The notes: a model not told the origin generated them from the letters alone. A stretch of DNA of 64,000 bases from Nitrosopumilus sp. Nsub (GCF_001541925.1 NZ_LQMW01000009.1:1-64000), one strand, 5' to 3'; counted from the stretch's first letter, positions 26,039 through 35,892 are shown. A program made the numbers and translations.

Positions 26039-26413
26039 ATGGATGATTTTGAGAAAGAATTTCCAGATTTTGATTGGAAAAATACACCTGCATATAAACA
26101 TCCAGGAGGCAGAAATTGTCCATGCCCAAAACATGAGTACATTAGAGAACAAATCAATTTTACAAAACAAGTCAATGAGAAAGGAAAAGAACCTGCTAAA
26201 GTCACGCTAAAATTCTGCCCAGATCATTACAGAGTATACTTAGATGAAGTAATTCCAGCAATGCCATTAAAGTATAGAATTTTAACAAAAATTGCATTAA
26301 AATTAGGTGCAATCAAAATTGAGCAATTAAAATACATGGAATCAGAATTATGTTTTTACTGTAAATTTGGTTCTGGCGGTCATGATAAAAAAACAGAATT
26401 ACCACCAATGTAG
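26039..26413 (+). CDS. Cysteine/histidine-rich protein, probable metal binder
   Basis: The protein has 124 residues from the preferred ATG. It shows GGRNCPCPKHE near the N-terminus, KFCPDHYRVY in the middle and ELCFYCKFGSGGHD at the end. These are several Cys and His pairs that could hold zinc or an iron-sulphur cluster. No family is recognised. It sits in the divergent region with the LPKG protein gene and ahead of ubiD, with which it may be cotranscribed. Confidence 0.65.
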   Translation: MDDFEKEFPDFDWKNTPAYKHPGGRNCPCPKHEYIREQINFTKQVNEKGKEPAKVTLKFCPDHYRVYLDEVIPAMPLKYRILTKIALKLGAIKIEQLKYMESELCFYCKFGSGGHDKKTELPPM

Positions 26414-26467
26414 ATAGTAACAAAGTGAGAAAAATCCAGTTAAGCTTATACCTGATCTAAAAAGAGT

Positions 26468-27916
26468 TTGAGTGTGCCAATACAAGATACTCAAGAATTT
26501 ATCAATGAACTTGAAAAACATGGAGAGTTAAAAAGAGTAGAAACTGAAGTTGACCCAGATTTAGAAATTGCAGAAATTTTAAGAAGAGAGATGTATTCCA
26601 ACGGACCTGCAATTCTTTTTGAAAATGTAAAGGGTCACAGTATGCCAGTTTTAGGAAATGCATTTGGATCAATGAAAAGACTTGAGATAGGACTTGAAAT
26701 GACAGACTTTACCGAAATTGGTCACAGAATTACAGATATGACAAAAATGGATATGCCATCAGGTTTTCTAAATAAAATAAAAAAACTTCCAGAACTTTCA
26801 AAAATGACAGCTTCTTTTCCAAAACCAGAATCTAGCGGGTTAGTTACAGAAGTTACATCAACAGATGCATCATTTGATGATTTACCAATTATCAAATCAT
26901 GGCCAAATGATGCAGGACGATTTATCACATTAGGATTAATTGCAACAAAACATCCAGAAACAGGAGTTAGAAATCTAGGAGTTTACAGAATGCAAATAAT
27001 AGATAAAACACATGCATCAATGCATTGGCAAAAACACAAGAGAGGTGCAAATCACGGAGAGATTTCAAAAGATAAAGGAGAAAAAATTCCAACAGCAATA
27101 ATTTTTGGAGGTGAGCCTGCAACAGTATTTTCATCAATTGCACCAGTGCCAGAAGGATTAGACAAATATCTATTTGCAGGGATTACAAGAAAGGAAGGAA
27201 TCAAAACAGTGAAATGTAAAACAATCGATTTGGATGTTCCAGCAAATGCAGAAATTGTTTTAGAAGGATATGTAGACCCTGCAGATATTAGAGATGAAGG
27301 TCCATTTGGAGACCATACAGGGTATTATACACCAGTTGAACCATATCCAACATTTACTCTAACAGGAATTATGAGAAGAAAAAATCCAGTGTATTTGACA
27401 ACAGTTGTCGGTAAACCAATTTTAGAAGATGCATACATTGGAAAAGTGATTGAACGCTCATTCTTACCATTGATTCAAATGTTTCATCCAGAAGTAGTAG
27501 ACTTTAGCATGCCAGCTGCAGGATGGTTCCAAGGTTTTGCAGTAATTTCAATCAAAAAAAGATATCCAGGTCAAGCAAAAAAAGTAATGATGGGGTTATG
27601 GGGAACAGGACAACTTACACTAACCAAAATGTTCGTGGTAGTAGACGAAGATATCAATGTGCATGATATGAATGATGTAATTTGGGCAATTACCACAAGA
27701 GCAGATGCAGCAAGAGATACAACAATAATCAACAATACACCAACAGATACTTTAGATCCAGCATCACCATTAGTCAATCTAGGATCTAAAATTGGAATTG
27801 ATGCGACTCAAAAAACAAAAGAAGAAGGATACATGAGAGAGATTCAACAACAGGTAAAAGTTGATGAGGAAACAAAAAAGTTAGTAGATTCTAAATGGTC
27901 TGATTATGGACTATAA
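26468..27916 (+). CDS. ubiD: UbiD-family decarboxylase
   Basis: The 482-residue protein starts at TTG and follows the UbiD family over its length: early LEKHGELKRVETEVDP and ILFENVKG, and later a GHTGYYTPVEPYPTF-type metal/prenyl-FMN region and LTKMFVVVDEDINVHD. UbiD enzymes use prenylated FMN to decarboxylate aromatic or unsaturated acids. Convergent mqnC suggests a role in menaquinone synthesis by the futalosine route, where a UbiD-like decarboxylation step is known. The 3' ends overlap by six bases. Confidence 0.9.
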   Translation: MSVPIQDTQEFINELEKHGELKRVETEVDPDLEIAEILRREMYSNGPAILFENVKGHSMPVLGNAFGSMKRLEIGLEMTDFTEIGHRITDMTKMDMPSGFLNKIKKLPELSKMTASFPKPESSGLVTEVTSTDASFDDLPIIKSWPNDAGRFITLGLIATKHPETGVRNLGVYRMQIIDKTHASMHWQKHKRGANHGEISKDKGEKIPTAIIFGGEPATVFSSIAPVPEGLDKYLFAGITRKEGIKTVKCKTIDLDVPANAEIVLEGYVDPADIRDEGPFGDHTGYYTPVEPYPTFTLTGIMRRKNPVYLTTVVGKPILEDAYIGKVIERSFLPLIQMFHPEVVDFSMPAAGWFQGFAVISIKKRYPGQAKKVMMGLWGTGQLTLTKMFVVVDEDINVHDMNDVIWAITTRADAARDTTIINNTPTDTLDPASPLVNLGSKIGIDATQKTKEEGYMREIQQQVKVDEETKKLVDSKWSDYGL

Positions 27917-29029
27917 TGTACGAATAGGATTATAGAAATTATCTCGCTCTTCTACATGATAACCAATTTGATGAATTGCATCTACAATTATTTTATCAGT
28001 TAATTCAGTTGATCGTGCACCAGTACATGAAACAACTTCCTCTCCAATCAAGGTTCCACCAAAATCATCAGCACCGTATTGTAGTGCGAGTTGAGCCATT
28101 CCAATTCCGTTTGTTAGCCATGAGGATTGAATGTGAGGAATTAATCCATCAAACACCAAACGAGAAATTGCAATCATTTTCAAGAGTTGAATTCCACCTG
28201 TTCCATATTCAACAATTCCCTCATCCTGCATCAAAGTGTTATTTGGTTCAAAATTCCAAGGAATGAAAGCCATAAAACCATTAGTCTTTTCTTGTAGTTT
28301 AACAATTTTAGAAAAGTGTTCAACAATATCATTATTGTTTTCAACATGTCCATACATCATTGTAGCAGAACCAGGAATTCCTACAGAATGAGATTCATCC
28401 ATTATTCTAATCCAAGTATCACTAGAAATTTTCTTTGGGCTAATAATTTCCTTAACAGAATCAGTCAAAATTTCAGCTCCAGCTCCAGGAATGGATTGTA
28501 AACCTGCTTCTTTTAATCTGGACAAAATTTCTTTGGTAGATGATTTTTCAACTTTGGCAATCATATCAATTTCAGATGTAGATAATCCATGAACACCTAC
28601 ATTTGGAAATTTTTCGCGAATCATTTTAAATGCGTCTTCATAATATTCAATTTTCAAACTTGGATTATGTCCACCTTGAATCAAAACTTGACGAATTTTA
28701 AACATGTCATATGATGTTTTAACACGAGTTTCAATATCATCAAGAGATAAAGTGTAAGAATCTTCAGCACCAGGAGATCTATAAAATGCACAAAATTTAC
28801 AATCTGTTATACAGACATTAGTATAATTCAAAATTATATTATTTACAAAAGATGCCTTATTACCAAATTGTTTCTTTGATAGATAGCCAGAGACTAATCC
28901 CATCAAATGAACATCGTCAGATTCTAACAATCTCAAAATATCTTCAGATTTAGGCCTATTTCCTTTAAGAGAATTTTCTAAAATATCTTTGATATCACTT
29001 TTTTGTATCTGTTCAGTTGTCTGACTCAA
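27911..29029 (-). CDS. mqnC: Cyclic dehypoxanthinyl futalosine synthase (MqnC-like)
   Basis: The 372-residue radical SAM enzyme has the cluster motif Cys73-x3-Cys77-x2-Cys80 (CITDCKFC). It resembles MqnC, which cyclises dehypoxanthine futalosine in menaquinone synthesis, more than CofH: note FCAFYRSPG and the GGHNPSLKIEYYED segment. It could also be the related MqnE; the linked UbiD favours the futalosine pathway either way. The gene runs against ubiD and lies 145 bases before the aro cluster. Confidence 0.85.
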   Translation of the reverse strand: MSQTTEQIQKSDIKDILENSLKGNRPKSEDILRLLESDDVHLMGLVSGYLSKKQFGNKASFVNNIILNYTNVCITDCKFCAFYRSPGAEDSYTLSLDDIETRVKTSYDMFKIRQVLIQGGHNPSLKIEYYEDAFKMIREKFPNVGVHGLSTSEIDMIAKVEKSSTKEILSRLKEAGLQSIPGAGAEILTDSVKEIISPKKISSDTWIRIMDESHSVGIPGSATMMYGHVENNNDIVEHFSKIVKLQEKTNGFMAFIPWNFEPNNTLMQDEGIVEYGTGGIQLLKMIAISRLVFDGLIPHIQSSWLTNGIGMAQLALQYGADDFGGTLIGEEVVSCTGARSTELTDKIIVDAIHQIGYHVEERDNFYNPIRTL

Positions 29030-29139
29030 TTATCATTAATCCTTAAAAATTTCTATTTATTCCTTGATAGAATAAAGGATGGAAATTGAGGTAAAATTCA
29101 CAGAGAATTCAAAATATTTTTGAGCATACAGATACACAT

Positions 29140-29149
29140 TATTTTTAAG
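29140..29149 (+). promoter_or_regulatory. TATA-like box for the aromatic operon
   Basis: TATTTTTAAG is centred about 30 bases before the ATG at 29175, so it would give a leader of only a few bases for the first aro gene. Confidence 0.5.
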
Positions 29150-29174
29150 TAGGGCTGAAAGAACAAAACAACAC

Positions 29175-29957
29175 ATGGTATCAGCAAATGAAATTAGATT
29201 AAGTAGAATTATGAGAAAAGGAAGAATGTTATGCATTCCCATGGATCATGGTATTTCAAATGGACCTATCGAAGGACTTGAAAATCCAGCAGATACAATT
29301 TACAAATGTGAAGGACACGGATTAACTAGTGTCATCATTAACAAAGGAATTCTCAAATCATTACCAAAACCACCAAAAATTGGAACTTTAGTTCATTTTT
29401 CAAGCAGTACAGCATTATCATTATCACCAAATCGAAAAATGCTTACAGGTACAGTAAAGGAAGCTGTAGCATTAGGTGCAGATGGAGTTTCACTACATAT
29501 CAATATTGGAGGAAAAGAAGAACCAGAAATGTTAGAACAACTTGGATTAACAGCAGACCAATGTCATAGATGGGGAATGCCACTTTTAGCAATGATGTAT
29601 CCCAGAGGAGAAAATGTTCCTAATCCACATGATCCAGAAATTGTAGGACATGTTGCAAGAATCGGTGCAGAATGTGGAGCAGATATTGTAAAAACATTGT
29701 ACACCGGAGATGTAGATTCATTTTCAAAAATTGTAAAAAGCACACCAGTTCCAATAGTTATTGCCGGAGGACCAAAAGCTAAAACAGATTTAGACATACT
29801 TCAGATGACGGAAGATGCAATTACTGCAGGAGCTAAAGGAGTCACATATGGAAGAAATATTTTTGCACATAAAAAACCAGAAAAAATGGTTCAAGCATTG
29901 TCAGAAATAATTTTCAAAAAAGGAACTGCAAAGGAAGCAATGAAGAAAATTGAGTAA
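29175..29957 (+). CDS. 2-amino-3,7-dideoxy-D-threo-hept-6-ulosonate synthase (AroA')
   Basis: The 260-residue class I aldolase-like enzyme makes the archaeal precursor of dehydroquinate, replacing DAHP synthase. Early MDHGISNGPIEG matches the family, and the likely Schiff-base lysine is in GADIVKTLYTGD. GGPKAKTDLD near residue 195 binds the phosphate end. It is the first gene of an operon; its stop overlaps the next start by eight bases. It would act on aspartate semialdehyde and a 6-deoxy-5-ketofructose phosphate donor. Confidence 0.93.
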   Translation: MVSANEIRLSRIMRKGRMLCIPMDHGISNGPIEGLENPADTIYKCEGHGLTSVIINKGILKSLPKPPKIGTLVHFSSSTALSLSPNRKMLTGTVKEAVALGADGVSLHINIGGKEEPEMLEQLGLTADQCHRWGMPLLAMMYPRGENVPNPHDPEIVGHVARIGAECGADIVKTLYTGDVDSFSKIVKSTPVPIVIAGGPKAKTDLDILQMTEDAITAGAKGVTYGRNIFAHKKPEKMVQALSEIIFKKGTAKEAMKKIE

Positions 29958-31011
29958 AACAAGAGAATTAATAATTTTACCAAAAGTAAATCAGGCACAA
30001 CTTACAAAATTTTTACCTCAGTTAGAAGAAGAAGGAATTAAAACAGTTTTTCTAGATCCAAAAAAACTAGATAAGAAAAAAACAAAATTAAAAACAATAT
30101 CAACATCAAATTCATCAAACTATGTTGTATTAGAAAAAGAAAATTCAACAAAACCAAAAGGCAAAAAAGTTGGAATTAAGTTTGAAGTATTATCAAATGC
30201 AGATATTGACAACGTCTTATCAATTTCAAAAAAAGGATTAGATTTTGTCATCATAGAAGTAAAAGACTGGAAAATTATTCCGTTAGAAAACATTATTGCA
30301 AAATTGCATAAAATACATACAAAGATTTTTGCAATTGCTAGAACACCTGAAGAGGTGAGAAAAATGTTTTCAATTTTAGAAGTAGGAGTAGATGGAGTAA
30401 TTTTCAGTACGTCATCCATTAATGAAGTAAGAGAAGCAATGGTATACCTAGGTACTAGAAGTTTCGATATGAAACCAGCAAAAATTCTTGAAATTAAAGA
30501 AGTAGGTGACGGAGAAAGAGTTTGTGTAGATACCGCATCAATGTTACATAAAGGAGAAGGAATGTTAATTGGAAGTAGATCAAATTTCTTATTTCTTGTA
30601 CATAACGAATCAGTAGGATCATCATTTACATCACCACGACCATTTAGAGTAAATGCAGGTGCAGTCCATTGTTACACGTTATCTCCAGACGGTACAACAA
30701 ATTATTTATCAGAAGTAGAAACAGGTTCTGAAGTATTAATTCTAAATTCCAAAGGTAAAGCAAGAAGAGCTACAGTAGGAAGATCTAAGATAGAAAGAAG
30801 ACCAATGTTAATGATCAAAGCATCAGTAGGAAATGAAATCGGAGGAATTATTGCACAAGATGCAGAAACAATCAGATTCGTTAAACCTAACGGCCAATTA
30901 GTTTCAGTAACACATCTCAAAAAAGGGGACATCGTAATGGCACATGCAAAACCTGCAACAGGCAGACATTTTGGAATGGAAGTTTCAGATGAATACATAT
31001 TAGAAAAATAA
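29950..31011 (+). CDS. 3-dehydroquinate synthase II (AroB')
   Basis: The 353-residue archaeal enzyme oxidatively deaminates and cyclises the AroA' product to 3-dehydroquinate. It has the family's internal features VDGVIFSTSSINEVREAM and GDGERVCVDTASML, with a GSRSNFLFLVHNE strand. It starts at TTG inside the end of the previous gene (TTGAGTAA), indicating coupling. It is the standard partner of AroA' in archaea lacking the DAHP route. Confidence 0.93.
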   Translation: MSKTRELIILPKVNQAQLTKFLPQLEEEGIKTVFLDPKKLDKKKTKLKTISTSNSSNYVVLEKENSTKPKGKKVGIKFEVLSNADIDNVLSISKKGLDFVIIEVKDWKIIPLENIIAKLHKIHTKIFAIARTPEEVRKMFSILEVGVDGVIFSTSSINEVREAMVYLGTRSFDMKPAKILEIKEVGDGERVCVDTASMLHKGEGMLIGSRSNFLFLVHNESVGSSFTSPRPFRVNAGAVHCYTLSPDGTTNYLSEVETGSEVLILNSKGKARRATVGRSKIERRPMLMIKASVGNEIGGIIAQDAETIRFVKPNGQLVSVTHLKKGDIVMAHAKPATGRHFGMEVSDEYILEK

Positions 31012-31012
31012 A

Positions 31013-31690
31013 ATGAAATACAAAACATGCATTTCAATTGCAGAGAATTCTCCAAATAAAATTAAAAATAAATTAAAAGAATCATTGAAAAAATCAGATT
31101 ACGTTGAAGTAAGATTAGACTTTCTGAAAACAAAACAAATTCCTGAAACGCTAGAGATTATTAAAAAAGATTTGAAAAAAATTGTGTGTACTTTAAGACC
31201 AAAAAATGAAGGCGGTAAATTTCCAGGTACTGAAAAAGAAAGAATTGCAATATTGAAATTAATTGCAGAGTATAACCCATTTTTATTAGATGTGGAATTC
31301 AATACATTAAATAAAAATAAAGAATTATCAAAATATCTCAACAGTACTAAAACAAAATTATTAGTTTCTTGGCATGATTTTAAAAAAACTCCTAAGACAA
31401 CAGAATTAAAAAGTAAAATAAAAAAAATGAGTAAATTTTCAAATAATGTTAAAATCGTAAGTACAGCAAAATCAATAGACGATGCAACCAGAATGCTAGA
31501 ATTGTATAATAAAAAAGGGAAAAATAATTTAATTTCATTTGCGATGGGGGATGCAGGCAAAATTTCTAGAATTTTGTGCCTGTATTTGGGCAGCCCATAC
31601 ACATATGTCTCATTAGGAAAAGCAGTAGCACCAGGACAATTCAGCGTAGATGAAGTAAACAAAATAATCAATCTAAAAAGTAGTAAATAA
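31013..31690 (+). CDS. aroD: 3-dehydroquinate dehydratase, type I
   Basis: The 225-residue enzyme removes water from dehydroquinate by a Schiff-base lysine. Seen are VEVRLDFL near residue 31, LRPKNEGGKFPG, VSWHDFKKTP (histidine near the active site), a likely lysine in VKIVSTAKS, and LGKAVAPGQFSV at the end, which is the closing loop. It begins two bases after the AroB' stop. Type I is the usual archaeal form. Confidence 0.92.
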   Translation: MKYKTCISIAENSPNKIKNKLKESLKKSDYVEVRLDFLKTKQIPETLEIIKKDLKKIVCTLRPKNEGGKFPGTEKERIAILKLIAEYNPFLLDVEFNTLNKNKELSKYLNSTKTKLLVSWHDFKKTPKTTELKSKIKKMSKFSNNVKIVSTAKSIDDATRMLELYNKKGKNNLISFAMGDAGKISRILCLYLGSPYTYVSLGKAVAPGQFSVDEVNKIINLKSSK

Positions 31691-31701
31691 GAAATTGAGA
31701 G

Positions 31702-31708
31702 TTTAAAT
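31702..31708 (+). promoter_or_regulatory. TATA-like box for aroE
   Basis: TTTAAAT is centred 26 bases before the aroE ATG at 31731 in a 40-base gap, suggesting an internal promoter within the aro cluster. Confidence 0.45.
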
Positions 31709-31730
31709 CAATCTATTTCTCAAAAAACGT

Positions 31731-32549
31731 ATGGGAAAAAGTTTTGCAGTAATCGGAGATCCTATCAATCATTCTTTATCACCAATCATACACAGTGCAG
31801 CATTTAGAGAACTGAATTTAGATTCATCATATATTGGATATAGAATTCCAAAAGGAGAATTAGAAAGTGGAGTTGAAGGACTTAAAAAAATCAACATTAC
31901 TGGATTCAATGTCACCATTCCTCACAAAATTGAAATGATGAAATATTTAGACAAAATGGATGAATCATGCAGCATCATTGGTGCAGTAAATACTGTTGTA
32001 AATGATGAAGGAATTTTAAAAGGATACAACACAGACATGGAAGGATTTTTGGAACCATTAAAAAAAAGAAATTTTTCAATTCAAGATAAAAAAATTCTGT
32101 TAATTGGAGCAGGAGGGGCAGCAAGAGCCATCATTGCAGGGATGTCTAAAGAAAAAGCAAAAGAAGTAGACATTGCAAACAGAACAACAAAAAATGCAGA
32201 GGAGTTATCAGAATTTGCTACACGGATTGGATTGTCAACAAATGTAAAAAAAATAGAAGAAATCAAAAATTTACAAAATTACGATGCCATAATTAATTCA
32301 ACATCAGTAGGATTAAAAAACGAATCAAGTCCAATTTCATTTGAACAAACAAATGAAAATACGGTGATTTACGATATAGTATATTCACCAATGAATACTG
32401 ATTTCATTAAAAAAGCTAAAGAGAAAAAATTAGATGTTATTTACGGATACGAGATGCTTTTAGGTCAGGCTACTAGAGCATTTGAGATTTGGCATGGGAT
32501 GAAAGCACCTTATAATGCGATGAAAAAAGCATTGTTAGGAGGGTTTTGA
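31731..32549 (+). CDS. aroE: Shikimate dehydrogenase
   Basis: The 272-residue NADP enzyme reduces 3-dehydroshikimate. The N-terminal substrate site shows NHSLSPIIHS and FNVTIPHK with the catalytic lysine, then NTD, and the dinucleotide fold begins at LLIGAGGAARAI. NRT near residue 150 suggests NADP preference. Its stop shares a base with the next start (TGATG), so translation is coupled to the shikimate kinase gene. Confidence 0.95.
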   Translation: MGKSFAVIGDPINHSLSPIIHSAAFRELNLDSSYIGYRIPKGELESGVEGLKKINITGFNVTIPHKIEMMKYLDKMDESCSIIGAVNTVVNDEGILKGYNTDMEGFLEPLKKRNFSIQDKKILLIGAGGAARAIIAGMSKEKAKEVDIANRTTKNAEELSEFATRIGLSTNVKKIEEIKNLQNYDAIINSTSVGLKNESSPISFEQTNENTVIYDIVYSPMNTDFIKKAKEKKLDVIYGYEMLLGQATRAFEIWHGMKAPYNAMKKALLGGF

Positions 32550-33403
32550 TGGCAAAAGTAAAAGCTACTGTACATGGTGCAGTTTCCATAGTTAGTGCCA
32601 TAGCAAGTAAAAAAGGGGCAACATTAGGAATATCACTAAAAGTTGAAGCAATTGTAGAGACATCAGAAGGAAAAGGAATCAGCATTCAGTCTGAAAACAA
32701 GAGTCTGAGTTCCCGATTAATCAACAAGACAATTGAAAAAATTGTTTCACAAAAAGATTTAGAAAAAAATAAAATCACAATTACATTAACTTCAGAAATT
32801 CCAACAGGTTACGGATTAAAAAGTTCTAGTGCAATCTCATCAGTAGTTGCATTAGCATGTGCAAAAATATTCAAACCAAAATTAACAGACAAGCAAATTC
32901 TGTTAGCAGGAGTTGATGCATCAATTGAAACTAAAATCAGTATTACTGGAGCATATGATGATGCATGTTCATGTTATTACGGAGGATTTAATGTAACAGA
33001 TAATGGAAAGAGAAATCGAAGAAAGTTTGAAAAAATACCATCAAATCTAAATGCAGTTATTTTTATTCCAAAAAATAGAAAGAGAGGAAATCTTAAAAAA
33101 TTAAAAATATTATCATCAATATTTAATAATGCATGGGAATTAGCAAATGAGAAAAAATATTGGGAAGCAATGATAATTAACGGATTAGCCACATCCCCTA
33201 TTCTAAATTCAGATCCTAAAATCATAGTAGATTTAATTGATAAAGGAGCACTTGGAGCATCAGTTTCAGGAAATGGTCCATCTATTGCAGCAATTGTAAA
33301 AAAAGAAAATATTTCTAATGTTAAAAAAATATTTTCAAATTTAGAAGGAAATATCATTGTTTCAAAAATCAATAACAAAAAGGCAGAAGTACATGAACTG
33401 TAA
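32549..33403 (+). CDS. aroK: Shikimate kinase, archaeal GHMP type
   Basis: The archaeal shikimate kinase belongs to the GHMP superfamily, not the bacterial AroK fold. The phosphate loop is PTGYGLKSSSAISS (about residues 88-101). The C-terminal GASVSGNGPSIAAIV segment is a further GHMP motif. It makes shikimate 3-phosphate with ATP. ATG at 32549 is preferred to TTG at 32546. It overlaps the next gene by 11 bases. Confidence 0.93.
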   Translation: MAKVKATVHGAVSIVSAIASKKGATLGISLKVEAIVETSEGKGISIQSENKSLSSRLINKTIEKIVSQKDLEKNKITITLTSEIPTGYGLKSSSAISSVVALACAKIFKPKLTDKQILLAGVDASIETKISITGAYDDACSCYYGGFNVTDNGKRNRRKFEKIPSNLNAVIFIPKNRKRGNLKKLKILSSIFNNAWELANEKKYWEAMIINGLATSPILNSDPKIIVDLIDKGALGASVSGNGPSIAAIVKKENISNVKKIFSNLEGNIIVSKINNKKAEVHEL

Positions 33404-34661
33404 AGTAGAGAAATCAAAAATCAATGGAATCATTGATTGCCCTTCAAACAAAAGTTATACGCATAGAGGAATTTTCCTAGCATCACTTGCAGGCAAAAAC
33501 AGTAAAGTAGAGAATATTCTGCTTTCAGCAGATACTAAAGCAACCATTGAAGCATGTAAAAAATTTGGAGCAACTTTAGAAGTAAATGATTCAACAGTTA
33601 TTGTAAAAGAATCTATCAAAATAGGTTCAAAAGTACCAGAAATAAATACTGAAAATTCTGGAACTACCATCAGAATTGCTATTGGAATTGCAAGTCTATT
33701 TTCAGAAGAAATAATTTTGACAGGAGATGATAGTATTCAAAAAAGACCCATGCAACCATTGTTAGATGCATTGACAAGCATTGGTGCCAAATGTAATTCA
33801 ACAGATGGAAAACCTCCAGTAAAAATTAAAGGGAATATTTCAGGAGGAAACATTACAATTCCAGGTAATTTATCAAGTCAATTTATTTCATCATTGTTAA
33901 TTACTGCACCGTTAACAAAAAATGGGATTAATTTAACAGTTGAGGGCGATTTAGTATCAAAACCATATTTAGATGCAACAATTGCAACAATGAGAAAATT
34001 TGGAGTGTCAGTTCAAACATTAATTCCATACAAAAAATATAACATATCACCACAAATTTATAAAAATACAACATTCAATGTTCCAATTGATTTTTCAAGT
34101 TTAGCATTACTACTTTCTTTTACTGTGCTCAATGGAGAAGATGTAACAATCAAGGGCAGTATGGGAAATCTACCTCAAGGAGACGAAGCATTCATTGACT
34201 TTTTAGAACAATTAGGAGTTTCAGTAACAATTAATGAAAATGAAATAAAAATCAAATCACCTGAAAAATTAACAGGAGGAACTTTTGATTTAAGAAATTC
34301 ACCAGATCTTCTACCACCATTAGCAATTTTGTCACTAATGTCAACTGAGTCAATTGAAATTGTAAATGTTAAACATGCAAGATTAAAAGAAACAGATCGA
34401 ATTTCTATTCTTGCAAGAGAATTACCAAAAATAGGAATTATTGTGGAAGAAAAAGAGGACGGATTGGTTTTGAAATCTTCAGATAACCTTACAGGAGCCA
34501 AATTAGATTCAGAGAATGATCACAGATTGTTTATGACATTTTGCATTGCAGGAACATATATTGGAAATTGTACAGTAACAGATTCAAAATCAGTTGAAGT
34601 ATCATATCCAAATTTCATAGAAGAAATGAATAGATTAGGTGCAAAAATCGAGACATTATAA
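33393..34661 (+). CDS. aroA: 3-phosphoshikimate 1-carboxyvinyltransferase (EPSP synthase)
   Basis: The roughly 422-residue enzyme adds the enolpyruvyl group of PEP to shikimate 3-phosphate. Motifs include CPSNKSYTHR near the start with the PEP-binding lysine, ENSGTTIRIAIG, DDSIQKRPMQP and the later RLKETDRI and DHRLFM. The in-frame upstream codons from 33357 overlap aroK and add a non-family extension, so ATG 33393 is preferred. Confidence 0.94.
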   Translation: MNCKVEKSKINGIIDCPSNKSYTHRGIFLASLAGKNSKVENILLSADTKATIEACKKFGATLEVNDSTVIVKESIKIGSKVPEINTENSGTTIRIAIGIASLFSEEIILTGDDSIQKRPMQPLLDALTSIGAKCNSTDGKPPVKIKGNISGGNITIPGNLSSQFISSLLITAPLTKNGINLTVEGDLVSKPYLDATIATMRKFGVSVQTLIPYKKYNISPQIYKNTTFNVPIDFSSLALLLSFTVLNGEDVTIKGSMGNLPQGDEAFIDFLEQLGVSVTINENEIKIKSPEKLTGGTFDLRNSPDLLPPLAILSLMSTESIEIVNVKHARLKETDRISILARELPKIGIIVEEKEDGLVLKSSDNLTGAKLDSENDHRLFMTFCIAGTYIGNCTVTDSKSVEVSYPNFIEEMNRLGAKIETL

Positions 34662-34767
34662 CCATAAATCAAAAAATCACTCTAAAAATCACTAAGAAAA
34701 GCCCATAATCATAATTTTTACCAAATAAAATAGATTTACAGATAGGGATCAGCAAAAACCACGAGGA

Positions 34768-34776
34768 ATTATAAAC
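34768..34776 (+). promoter_or_regulatory. TATA-like box for aroC
   Basis: ATTATAAAC is centred 23-26 bases before the candidate starts GTG 34795 and TTG 34798, in a 133-base gap after aroA. It suggests a separate aroC-pheA/tyrA unit. Confidence 0.45.
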
Positions 34777-34794
34777 ATCACTTAACTAGATAAT

Positions 34795-35892
34795 GTGTTG
34801 CCGGGAAGTTCTATTGGTCAGCGTCTTGTTTTGACAAGTTTTGGTGAAAGTCATGGAAGATCAATTGGTGCAGTTTTAGACGGATGTCCTGCAGGATTAG
34901 AAATTGATGAAAAAGAAATCCAAGAAATGCTTGATTTAAGAAAACCAGGTCAGAATATTATTTCAACCCAAAGAAAAGAAGGAGATGTAGTAGAAATTGT
35001 ATCAGGAGTTTTTAGAGGATTTACAACGGGTGCACCAATTACTATGTTAATTTGGAATGCAGATCAAAAATCAAAAGATTATGAAAACTTGAAAACAAAA
35101 TTAAGACCAGGTCATTCAGATTATCCTGCAATGATGAAATATAATCAATTTAATGATCACAGAGGAGGCGGCAGATTTTCAGGAAGATTAACGGCAACAC
35201 ATGTGATGGGAGGAGCAATAGCAAGAAAATTACTTGATATAACATTAGGAATTAAAATTAATTCATTCACATCGCAAATAGGAAAAGTCAAGATGGAAAA
35301 AGAATTCAATGAAAAAATGTCAAAATTAATTTATAAAAATGAAGTAAGATGTCCTGAAGAAAAAACAGCTGAAAAAATGAGAGAGTCAATTCTAAGTGCA
35401 AAGAAAAAAGGAGATTCTCTAGGAGGAATTATTGAATCAATTACAACAAATGTTCCAGTTGGATTAGGAGAACCAATTTTTAATTCACTAGAATCAGATT
35501 TAAGCAAAGCAATTTTTTCAATCCCATCAGTTAAAGGAATAGAATTTGGGTCAGGATTTAGAGGTTCAGAATTATTTGGTTCAAAAAATAACGATTTGTA
35601 TGCAATGAAAAGAGGAAAAGTTGTAACAAAAACAAATAACTCAGGAGGAATCTTAGGTGGAATTTCTAATGGAATGCCAATTACAATGAGAATTGCATTT
35701 AAACCAGCATCATCCATTGCTCAGAAACAAAATACAGTAGATATCAAAAATAAGAAGAATGTAGTTTTACAAGTAAAAGGCAGACATGATCCTTGTGTGG
35801 TTCCTAGAGCGGCACCAGTTGTCGATTCATTAGTAGCTCTAACTATTGCAGATCATGCACTTATCACAGGTGCAATCAAACCAAGTTTATAA
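34795..35892 (+). CDS. aroC: Chorismate synthase
   Basis: The 365-residue enzyme converts EPSP to chorismate using reduced FMN. Signatures: LTSFGESHGRSIGAVLDGCPAG at the start, FNDHRGGGRFSGRLTA in the middle, and GRHDPCVVPRAAPV near the end. The start is GTG 34795 or TTG 34798; the promoter spacing allows either. The stop is followed five bases later by the chorismate mutase-aminotransferase gene, linking both chorismate formation and use. Confidence 0.95.
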   Translation: MLPGSSIGQRLVLTSFGESHGRSIGAVLDGCPAGLEIDEKEIQEMLDLRKPGQNIISTQRKEGDVVEIVSGVFRGFTTGAPITMLIWNADQKSKDYENLKTKLRPGHSDYPAMMKYNQFNDHRGGGRFSGRLTATHVMGGAIARKLLDITLGIKINSFTSQIGKVKMEKEFNEKMSKLIYKNEVRCPEEKTAEKMRESILSAKKKGDSLGGIIESITTNVPVGLGEPIFNSLESDLSKAIFSIPSVKGIEFGSGFRGSELFGSKNNDLYAMKRGKVVTKTNNSGGILGGISNGMPITMRIAFKPASSIAQKQNTVDIKNKKNVVLQVKGRHDPCVVPRAAPVVDSLVALTIADHALITGAIKPSL

